This document shows, piece by piece, positions 42,983 to 49,127 of a stretch of 49,127 bases of DNA. Under the pieces are notes generated by a model. It was not told the origin of the DNA. It searched no databases and saw only the letters and a list, made by a program, of their open reading frames with translations. The DNA is from Candidatus Poseidoniaceae archaeon. Its GTDB lineage: Archaea; Thermoplasmatota; Poseidoniia; Poseidoniales; Poseidoniaceae. Position 1 is the stretch's first letter, and each line of letters begins with the position of its first letter. The DNA lies in NCBI GenBank assembly GCA_028822845.1, contig JAPKCS010000011.1, positions 1 to 49,127 on the forward strand, read 5' to 3'. The translations under genes were made by a program, and so were the position numbers.

Positions 42983-44197
42983 CTATCGGAACATCAACCG
43001 GGTTCCAGCCCTCAGTGCGAGCCTTCTGAATGCTGGTACCTTCTTGATCAAAGCCAGACCCAATGGAACTGGTTTCTCGATGTCCCCAATCTCATTGATC
43101 AGTTCCAGGACTTCTTCCTTGGCAAAGTTGGTGAAGTGCTTATTCAATTCTGCATCTGTGGTATCGGAAACCAGGAGGTTACGAAGAGCACGGGCTTTGT
43201 CCTGTTCCTTCTTCATAGCGGTGAAATGCTTAATGCTCAATTTGTAAAGTATTTTTTCAGTCAAACGATCGGCTGTAATGGCTTCCGAAAGGGGTTTGAG
43301 TATGCCTTTGATTTGACGGAACCCTGGCCCGATGCCCCCACCTGTGGTCGGTTTGGCCATTCCTGCTGCATCGCCAAGGAGCATGACCCTGTTTGACACA
43401 GTCTTTTTGACCATTCCACTGGGGATTGGTCCGCAATAACGTGCCGTTTCTGTGATGTTTTCGAACCTGTGTTTCCAGAGTGGATGGTTGAGCAAATCTT
43501 CGTAACATTCCTCTACGCTTTTTCCGTCGAGGCGGTCTGGTGTCGACCAAACGCCAATTCGATGACTACCGAAGCCCGATGGGATGACCCATGAGAAGAA
43601 ACCAGGTGCAATTTCAGAACCGCTGTACATTTCCAGCCACCGTTCTTTTCCTTCATAGCCAAGAACCTCGGTTTGGAAACCAATCATCATTTCTTTTGGA
43701 CGACCCATCTTAAAATTACGTCGAGTCCAGCTGTGTGCTCCATCGCACCCTAAGAGCAGTTTCGTCTTGATCTCCTTGATGTCCCCATCGATTTGGATTT
43801 TCATAAGCACACCCTCATCGTTAGCTGTTGCTTCGAGGGGTGTTGAGTTGAGTGAAAGGGTTGCCCCAGCCTGCATAGCTTGCTGGACGACGCCTTGGTC
43901 AAACTGCTTTCGACAGACCACATAGGTCCGTAATTTGCCAGATGTGCCTACGGGGACCAAGGTTCCATCCGGTCCGTGAATTCGAGCTCCGTCGATTTCT
44001 TGCAAAACAGAGTCGTACAATTTGACCTCATGCATTGCTTTTGGTGTTACGAGACCAGCACACTGGAAAGGCCTGCCAATTTCCTGATGCTCTTCAAGCA
44101 TGAGAACGGAGTGACCAAGCGATGCCAAGTGAGTTGCTGCACGGCCACCTGTTGGGCCGGCGCCGACGATGACTACGTCCCAATCGCAACCGACCAT
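42983..44197 (-). CDS. Geranylgeranyl reductase family flavoprotein
   Basis: A FAD-dependent enzyme of 404 aa that in archaea saturates the isoprenoid chains of membrane lipids (and sometimes menaquinone). The dinucleotide motif GAGPTGG is at residues 12-18. The GRPFQCAGLV segment holds the redox-active Cys typical of the family, and LLGDAAGMAKPTTGGG near 285 contacts the flavin phosphate. Length and motif order match archaeal digeranylgeranylglycerophospholipid reductase, but plant ChlP-type relatives share them. Linked lipid functions in the window are the CDP-alcohol phosphatidyltransferase and the MqnC-like enzyme. Confidence 0.88.
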   Translation of the reverse strand: MVGCDWDVVIVGAGPTGGRAATHLASLGHSVLMLEEHQEIGRPFQCAGLVTPKAMHEVKLYDSVLQEIDGARIHGPDGTLVPVGTSGKLRTYVVCRKQFDQGVVQQAMQAGATLSLNSTPLEATANDEGVLMKIQIDGDIKEIKTKLLLGCDGAHSWTRRNFKMGRPKEMMIGFQTEVLGYEGKERWLEMYSGSEIAPGFFSWVIPSGFGSHRIGVWSTPDRLDGKSVEECYEDLLNHPLWKHRFENITETARYCGPIPSGMVKKTVSNRVMLLGDAAGMAKPTTGGGIGPGFRQIKGILKPLSEAITADRLTEKILYKLSIKHFTAMKKEQDKARALRNLLVSDTTDAELNKHFTNFAKEEVLELINEIGDIEKPVPLGLALIKKVPAFRRLALRAGTRLMFR

Positions 44198-44220
44198 GAG
44201 TTGTTCAGAAGCGTAACACC

Positions 44221-44239
44221 CATCAATCTTCGCTTGATG
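44221..44239. other. Hairpin between topB and geranylgeranyl reductase genes
   Basis: CATCAA and TTGATG form a 6-bp stem around a 7-nt loop in the 71-nt gap. Both genes are on the minus strand, so it lies in the leader of the reductase or after the stop of topB. It may be a processing or weak termination site; no T-run follows on the minus strand. Confidence 0.3.
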
Positions 44240-44268
44240 AGGTGTCGATAGTGGCGACTCTGGAACCT

Positions 44269-47016
44269 TCAGCGCTTGGCGAATTTATAGCCAATGCTCT
44301 CGTTCTTCTTGAGGTAAATTTTGGAAGCAAACTCACGGTTGGTCTTCTTCGAGATGAAATTGTCAAAGGGACCAATTTCTTTCTTTTCGATAAGCACCTT
44401 AGCTTCATCACGGGTAATTTCCCGCTTTGAAATTTCTCGAGCTACTTGGAGGGAACAACCTGTTGATCCTTCCTCTGGTTGGTAGTGGGTTTCTGTTTCC
44501 ACGATGTTGACCTTGTGGGTCGGGCAAACTGCCACGACACCTGGTGCGACTGGGAAACGTGTTGCATCTGCTGCTGCTTCTCTTGGTGGGAAGTCAAACT
44601 TGACTCGGGTGTTCTCGATCACCAAGAAGGCCTTGAATGGTCGACCACGCTTTGAGGTGAAATCTTCCAGCAAATCGGACTTTCCATTGGTCATGATGAC
44701 TTTTGCTTCTTCTGGTGATATGGAGCGCTTGCACATTTCCTTTGATAATCCTCTAAACTTACACTCAGCGTGATCACACGCATACATGGTTTGACCGATT
44801 CGTATGGTTCCGTGGTCACATGCAGGGCATGGGCAGAGTTCCTCATCGTTTTCGTCTGTTGAAGATTCTCCACCGCCGATGAATTCCACTCGGCCTTCTT
44901 CGGTGAGTTTAACTGAAGCCACATAGTGTTCTCCTGAGCGACTAAAGAATCCATGAAGGTCATCCAATTGGCGAAGTTGCATCAGTCTCGCTGCTGTGAT
45001 TCGATCGAACCAGCGTCCGCTTGTGTCCTTCCAAAAGACAAATGAGCAGCCTTTATCTCGGCCTTCATTCTTTTCGCACTGATAGGAAAGAGTGGTCTCT
45101 TCAACCGCAGAACTGCAGGCTGGACAATCGCCGAGCGAGTCCTCTTTGAGGTACAATTCTGCCCGGTCGTGATTCTTGATTCGCTCGACCATTGAGGTGG
45201 TTTGAGCCACAATGGTGTCCATGTAGGTCGATTTGGGTTCATCACCGCGTTGGACACGGAGAAGGGATGCTTCCATTTCGCCGGTTAATTCAGCAGAAGT
45301 AATCCATTCAACTGGGATTCTTCGGAGCACATCAATGATACGAATGCCATGGGCAGCTGCACTGATGCTTCCACCCTTGGCACGCAAAATATAGCCTCGG
45401 TCTACGAGTTTTTCGATGGTATCCGCTCTGGTTGCAGGCGTACCCAATCCCTTTTCCTTAATTGCAGCAGCAAGATCTTCATCTTCGATGTGTTTTCCAG
45501 CATGTTCCATGAGTCGAAGCAATCCTGCTTCCTTGAGTCTGCCCTTCGGTTTGGACCGTTCTTCTTTGAACTCAAATTCACTGACGTCTGCTTTGCACGG
45601 GTTGGCTGGGAGTGAATTCCATCCATCGGGAAGGTCTTGCTTCTTTGGTCGGACAGCTCGCCAACCTTCGGTTTTGATGGTGCGTACTTCTTTGAGGAAC
45701 CGTTCACTGTCAAGTGTGCTGATTCGCTTCTGAACATCCCAGACTGCAGGAGGGTACCATGAGGCGAGGAATGTTCTGGCGATCAAGTCGTAGAGTTTCT
45801 TATGGTCCGCACTTGGGAATCCATCCGGAATTTTCCCAGTAGGGATAATGGCAAAGTGATCGCTCACTTTTGCGTCATCAAAGTTGCGTCCCGTATTCTT
45901 CAATCCATCTGAGACCAGGGTGGCACTGTGGTTCGTGTACTCATCTTGAGCGCCAAGTTGACGAATAATTTTGGAAACTTCTTCCTTCATGTCATTTGGC
46001 AAATGGCGGGAATCTGTACGAGGGTATGTGGTCACCTTGGAGTCTGCATACAAATTTTGTGCGATACCCAAGGTTCGTTTTGCTGACCATGACCACAAAT
46101 TGTTGGCTTCTCTCTGGAGGCTGGTTAGGTCAAAATTTAGGGGGGGTTTCTCACTTGCATCCCGTCGAGTTTCGGTGACTTCGGCCTGAGCGCCTGAATC
46201 CATGATTGCTTTCAATCGATCATGTTCGGCTTGCTCAACAATTCGGTGAGGTTTGTAATCTGGTTCTTCTGGGTTATCGACGTGATTGTTTCTCTCCCAA
46301 CGGGCGTTCCATGATGCATCACCGGCTTTGAAATCGGCATTGAGTTGCCAGTAAGGCAATGGCTTGTGACCAAGAACTTCCAATTCATGATCAACCACCA
46401 TAGCCAGGGTCGCAGTCTGAACGCGTCCCAGGGAAATTGCTGCACGTTCATTTCGCTTTCGTGGGAGGAATGAGTTTGCGATTCGAGAACCGTTCATCCC
46501 GATGATCCAATCTGCTTCGGAACGGGCGTATGCTGCATCTCTCAATGCATTGTACTCAACACCATCTTTCCTGCCTTCATATGCAGTGTTGATCGCATCT
46601 GTTGTCATCGATTGCAACCACATGCGGGAAGTCATGACTTTCGACTTCGTATGTTGGACGATGGTCCGGAAAATTAGTTCCCCTTCACGAGCTGCGTCAC
46701 AAGCGTTGACAATTTCTGTTACGGACTTGTCTTTGATGAGTTTCGAGACCGCTGTGAGTTGTTTTTTGCCACGACCACTGATCGGTTTGTATTCGAATGC
46801 TTCAGGAACAAAGGGGAGTCTATCGACTGTTTTTCTCCAGTCCTTGAACGCTTCATCATAGTCGTCCATGTACTTCAATTGCAACAAATGACCGACCGCC
46901 CAAGTGACGACCATGCCGTTCCCTTCCCAATGGGTTTCGTGCTTTCCTTTCACTCCAAGCACATTGGCGATGTCGTTGGCAACGCTTGGTTTCTCGGCCA
47001 GAATTACAATCGTCAT
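44269..47016 (-). CDS. topB: DNA topoisomerase III, bacterial-type (TopB)
   Basis: A type IA topoisomerase of 915 aa that passes single strands and can resolve recombination intermediates. The Toprim part has EKPSVA (Glu8) and CDAAREGE (Asp107, Glu111, Glu113). The active Tyr is Tyr330 in TTYPRTDSRHLP. The core GLGTPATRADTIEKL motif is present. The C-terminal part has two Cys clusters likely to bind zinc (near 625 and 720: CPAC...C...C) and two Toprim C-terminal repeats (near 760 and 860). The DAxREGE pattern and repeats match TopB of bacteria more than archaeal TopA or reverse gyrase. No helicase domain, so not reverse gyrase. The Met at 47016 is a good start. A palindrome lies 57 nt upstream. 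Confidence 0.9.
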   Translation of the reverse strand: MTIVILAEKPSVANDIANVLGVKGKHETHWEGNGMVVTWAVGHLLQLKYMDDYDEAFKDWRKTVDRLPFVPEAFEYKPISGRGKKQLTAVSKLIKDKSVTEIVNACDAAREGELIFRTIVQHTKSKVMTSRMWLQSMTTDAINTAYEGRKDGVEYNALRDAAYARSEADWIIGMNGSRIANSFLPRKRNERAAISLGRVQTATLAMVVDHELEVLGHKPLPYWQLNADFKAGDASWNARWERNNHVDNPEEPDYKPHRIVEQAEHDRLKAIMDSGAQAEVTETRRDASEKPPLNFDLTSLQREANNLWSWSAKRTLGIAQNLYADSKVTTYPRTDSRHLPNDMKEEVSKIIRQLGAQDEYTNHSATLVSDGLKNTGRNFDDAKVSDHFAIIPTGKIPDGFPSADHKKLYDLIARTFLASWYPPAVWDVQKRISTLDSERFLKEVRTIKTEGWRAVRPKKQDLPDGWNSLPANPCKADVSEFEFKEERSKPKGRLKEAGLLRLMEHAGKHIEDEDLAAAIKEKGLGTPATRADTIEKLVDRGYILRAKGGSISAAAHGIRIIDVLRRIPVEWITSAELTGEMEASLLRVQRGDEPKSTYMDTIVAQTTSMVERIKNHDRAELYLKEDSLGDCPACSSAVEETTLSYQCEKNEGRDKGCSFVFWKDTSGRWFDRITAARLMQLRQLDDLHGFFSRSGEHYVASVKLTEEGRVEFIGGGESSTDENDEELCPCPACDHGTIRIGQTMYACDHAECKFRGLSKEMCKRSISPEEAKVIMTNGKSDLLEDFTSKRGRPFKAFLVIENTRVKFDFPPREAAADATRFPVAPGVVAVCPTHKVNIVETETHYQPEEGSTGCSLQVAREISKREITRDEAKVLIEKKEIGPFDNFISKKTNREFASKIYLKKNESIGYKFAKR

Positions 47017-47072
47017 CGATTAAGAGCGCATCGCCGAGGCTACTTGAACTCTCTCCAAGCCCACTCGTGAGC

Positions 47073-47092
47073 ACAGATACTCTTGTATCTGT
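47073..47092. promoter_or_regulatory. 8-bp palindrome upstream of topB
   Basis: ACAGATAC, TCTT, GTATCTGT is a perfect 8-bp inverted repeat with a 4-nt spacer. It lies 57 nt before the topB start and 37 nt after the stop of the upstream minus-strand gene. It may be an operator for topB or an RNA hairpin at the 3' end of the gene before it. No T-run follows, so a repressor or activator site is slightly favoured. Confidence 0.45.
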
Positions 47093-47128
47093 ACCGTGTT
47101 TTCCGAATCACAAATGTAGGCCTTCGAG

Positions 47129-47611
47129 TTATTTCGTTGCCCTGATCGTTCTTGATTCGCGTTCATTCCAGGGTTGTTCACTGTTCGGACCGCCGCATCC
47201 AAGGCATCCAGGATAGCCAGCAGCCAGCAGGTCAATGCACGCCTCATGGACCACTGACCATGAGTCCGTAACTTCCATCGGAATCCAGCATGTTTCAGGT
47301 TCAGGCTCTTCGTGACCTAAACGGACCACATGGCCTGACAGATCGCCTTCATCTTCGAGAAGCAAAACATCGATTGAATTTTTGTCGTGTGGGAGTAAGA
47401 TCGGGAAGGTGAGTCGTGATGGTTGCGCATCGCCCATGCTGAGGAACAAAGCCTCCAGTTGTGGAAAGGCATGGCGCGGAGCCCGGATAGTCAATGCCTC
47501 CAAACGAAGAATTCTCCGAGCGGCTTCCCTCACCGCCGGCCACATTGGGTCATCAATCCGCACATTTGGCCCCAGCAAGCCGAAGTCTTGAAGCATGCCG
47601 GTCCGAGGCAT
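47129..47611 (-). CDS. Hypothetical protein, about 160 aa
   Basis: Not recognised. A soluble protein with an amphipathic helix (residues 22-55, WPAVREAARRILRLEALTIR), beta-like strands and a cluster of Cys and Gly near residue 137 (GYPGCLGCGGPN), which could bind metal but has only two Cys in close spacing. A CxxC-like pair and charged tail end it. Starts at 47611 or 47596 both leave a very short gap to the divergent pyrD at 47617. The sequence composition is protein-like and the open frame covers the whole interval on that strand. Confidence is moderate. Confidence 0.6.
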   Translation of the reverse strand: MPRTGMLQDFGLLGPNVRIDDPMWPAVREAARRILRLEALTIRAPRHAFPQLEALFLSMGDAQPSRLTFPILLPHDKNSIDVLLLEDEGDLSGHVVRLGHEEPEPETCWIPMEVTDSWSVVHEACIDLLAAGYPGCLGCGGPNSEQPWNERESRTIRATK

Positions 47612-47616
47612 CAACC

Positions 47617-48756
47617 ATGGGATTGGTCTTCAGGTTGGTGAGCCGTCCTCTTCTCGCCCTTCAAGATTCAGAAAAAGCCCACGCTCGAGCCCTCTTCGGT
47701 CTCAAATTAATGAATTCTAACCCCCTGACACGTGCCCCATTGCGTCTTCTCTACACTCCGAAAACCTTGCCAGTCGAGAGGTTTGGAACGATCTACAGAA
47801 ACCCATTTGGTCTCGCAGCGGGCATGGATAAACGAGCTGAAGCCTTACGTGGTTGGGAAACACTTGGACTTGGATTCATCGAAATAGGTGGCGTCACCGC
47901 TGAAGAACAAACGGGCAATCCTAAACCACGGATGTTCCGTTCAGGGACCTCAAAAGCCCTTGTCAACCGAATGGGGTTCAACAACCCCGGGTCTCTAAAA
48001 ATCTCAAAGCAACTTGAATCACACTTCCAGCGCTTCGGTGCCCCAAACGTTCCACTCTGGGCGAACCTTGGCAAGTCGAAGATCACACCACTTTCAGAAG
48101 CACCCGCTGATTATGCTACAACCATGGAACGTTTGTGGGCATTTTGTGATGTGTTTGTCATCAATGTCTCTTCACCCAATACTCCGAACCTCCGGGAGTT
48201 GCAACATGATGAGGCGTTGTCAGACATTGTGAATGCTTGCACTTTGGTCAACAACAGTCAATCAAAACTACACGGGGCTAACAAAAAACCTTTGTTGGTA
48301 AAAATTGCTCCGGATTTATCAGATGACCAACTGGTTGCTGTTGTCAAAACGGCCCGGGAATCCGGTTGTGACGGCATTGTTGCAACCAACACCACCATCG
48401 AACGCCCAGAGCCCTCTTCGGCTAAAGAACAGAGCGTTTTCTCCGAAACAGGGGGTATGAGTGGTGTTCCGGTCACCACACGCTCAACCGCTATGATTCA
48501 TCGAATCTATCAACTGACCAATGGCGAATGGCCCATTATTGGCGTCGGTGGAATCAGCAATGCTAACGATGCTTGGGACAAGATCGGGGCCGGTGCTTGC
48601 CTTCTCCAGGCCTACAGTGGATTTGTCTTCGAAGGTGCAGGATTGACGAAATCGATCGTTAATGGCCTCCATAAAAAACTCCAACTAAGCCCCTTTGCCA
48701 CCTTTGATGAAGCGATTGGCTTCGCCCACCGTGACAGCCCACGGGTTGATGAATGA
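47617..48756 (+). CDS. pyrD: Dihydroorotate dehydrogenase, class 2 (quinone-dependent)
   Basis: Oxidises dihydroorotate to orotate in pyrimidine synthesis, passing electrons to membrane quinone. The 379-aa product has the class 2 N-terminal segment (residues 8-38, LLALQDSEKAHARALFGL). FMN and substrate motifs are present: NPFGLAAGMDK, NRMGFNNPG, NVSSPNTPNLREL (active Ser near 185), KIAPDLSD, ATNTT and GVGGI. The Ser base, not Cys, separates it from class 1. Its presence implies a quinone pool, in line with the MqnC-like gene. The Met at 47617 is the first that fits the family; upstream frame is in the divergent gene. The next gene starts 21 nt downstream. Confidence 0.93.
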   Translation: MGLVFRLVSRPLLALQDSEKAHARALFGLKLMNSNPLTRAPLRLLYTPKTLPVERFGTIYRNPFGLAAGMDKRAEALRGWETLGLGFIEIGGVTAEEQTGNPKPRMFRSGTSKALVNRMGFNNPGSLKISKQLESHFQRFGAPNVPLWANLGKSKITPLSEAPADYATTMERLWAFCDVFVINVSSPNTPNLRELQHDEALSDIVNACTLVNNSQSKLHGANKKPLLVKIAPDLSDDQLVAVVKTARESGCDGIVATNTTIERPEPSSAKEQSVFSETGGMSGVPVTTRSTAMIHRIYQLTNGEWPIIGVGGISNANDAWDKIGAGACLLQAYSGFVFEGAGLTKSIVNGLHKKLQLSPFATFDEAIGFAHRDSPRVDE

Positions 48757-48777
48757 CGACTGTTTGGAGGGAAACGA

Positions 48778-49127
48778 ATGTACTCTCGACGGACCCGCTT
48801 TCTTCTGCTTGGAGCAGTGGTGACGATTGGCCTTCTCGGTATCATTTTGGTTCAGGCACCAGAGCCAACCCGAGCGGTCGACGACCTCATGGATGATCCC
48901 TCAACCTATGTTGGAAAAGAAATCGCAGTTCGAGGTGAAGTCCTCGATGGTAGCATCGATAACAGCACACTCGTTTTCATTCTTCATGGTGCAACACATG
49001 AATTATCCATCGATTATTCCGATGCATCTGTCTCAAACGGTCTTGGAGATAACCGCACGGTCTACGCCCAGGGCATTCTGCGATTGATCGACGGTGAGTA
49101 CGTGCTTGAAGCGGACATCATCAAAAC
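48778..49127 (+). CDS. CcmE-like OB-fold membrane protein, 3' end cut by window edge
   Basis: Visible 116 codons open from ATG at 48778 to the edge. A GGAGGGAAACG leader with a Shine-Dalgarno-like GGAGGG precedes the ATG. Residues 8-25 form a membrane anchor (LLLGAVVTIGLLGIILVQ). The following OB-like domain, VDDLMDDPSTYVGKEIAVRGEVLDGSID...YAQGILRLIDGEYVLEADIIK, matches the shape of CcmE, the heme chaperone of cytochrome c maturation (membrane anchor, RxGxV-type strand, then LxxGxYVLExxxI). The His of CcmE that binds heme lies near the C-terminus and would be outside the window, so a heme role is not shown. It may be cotranscribed with pyrD. Confidence 0.6.
   Translation, partial: MYSRRTRFLLLGAVVTIGLLGIILVQAPEPTRAVDDLMDDPSTYVGKEIAVRGEVLDGSIDNSTLVFILHGATHELSIDYSDASVSNGLGDNRTVYAQGILRLIDGEYVLEADIIK

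Noticed and set aside
47020-47247. Minus-strand frame upstream of topB
   Set aside because: It overlaps the end of the 47129-47611 gene and covers the palindrome; no domain, signal or good start is seen.

Overview
The window looks like a chromosomal segment of a planktonic euryarchaeon, most probably marine Group II (Poseidoniales/Thalassarchaeales-like). This is inferred from gene content only. Archaeal markers are an archaeal-type AlaRS and ValRS, a PolB2-like family B polymerase, a Dpo4-type Y-family polymerase, a RadB/RecA-like ATPase, geranylgeranyl reductase, TATA-type promoter words, and a GAGGTGAT Shine-Dalgarno that suits an archaeal 16S 3' end. Mixed in are genes of bacterial flavour: a bacterial-type topoisomerase III, class 2 PyrD, a PNGase F-like lipoprotein and a CcmE-like protein. 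Large secreted proteins with Ca-binding thrombospondin type 3 repeats, a subtilase and peptidases suggest a heterotroph that degrades proteins and glycoproteins. No phage, IS element or CRISPR array was seen.

Layout. 1-10.1 kb: a tRNA-Thr cut by the left edge, a small coiled-coil gene, rtcB, alaS, a Nudix hydrolase, a persulfide-dioxygenase-like metallo-beta-lactamase protein, a membrane-anchored subtilase and a membrane protein, with strands alternating. 10.2-18.2 kb: serA; a small gene overlapping a polB2-like gene whose exonuclease motifs are lost; a ceramidase-superfamily membrane protein; a CDP-alcohol phosphatidyltransferase; then a RecA-like ATPase with a degenerate Walker A, divergent from a Y-family polymerase. 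This is the most interesting part of the window: its parts resemble those of the bacterial ImuA-ImuB-DnaE2 mutasome. 18.2-20.7 kb: valS.

20.9-38.7 kb: a long run of plus-strand genes: an RND/MMPL transporter, an EVE-domain protein, a class I aminotransferase, a very large membrane-TPR protein, glyA, an unknown, a TSP3-repeat surface protein, a second surface protein, an M24 aminopeptidase and an MqnC-like radical SAM enzyme. 38.8-47.0 kb: a minus-strand run in transcription order topB, geranylgeranyl reductase, a membrane protein, and a TSP3/PNGase F-like lipoprotein. 47.1-49.1 kb: an unknown minus-strand gene almost abutting pyrD head to head, then a CcmE-like gene cut by the right edge.

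The genome is very compact. Five of seven convergent gene pairs are separated by 2 nt or fewer, or overlap, and no stretch above 300 nt lacks a gene. Start codons were chosen from family length, conserved N-termini and Shine-Dalgarno or TATA context, and several remain uncertain as noted.
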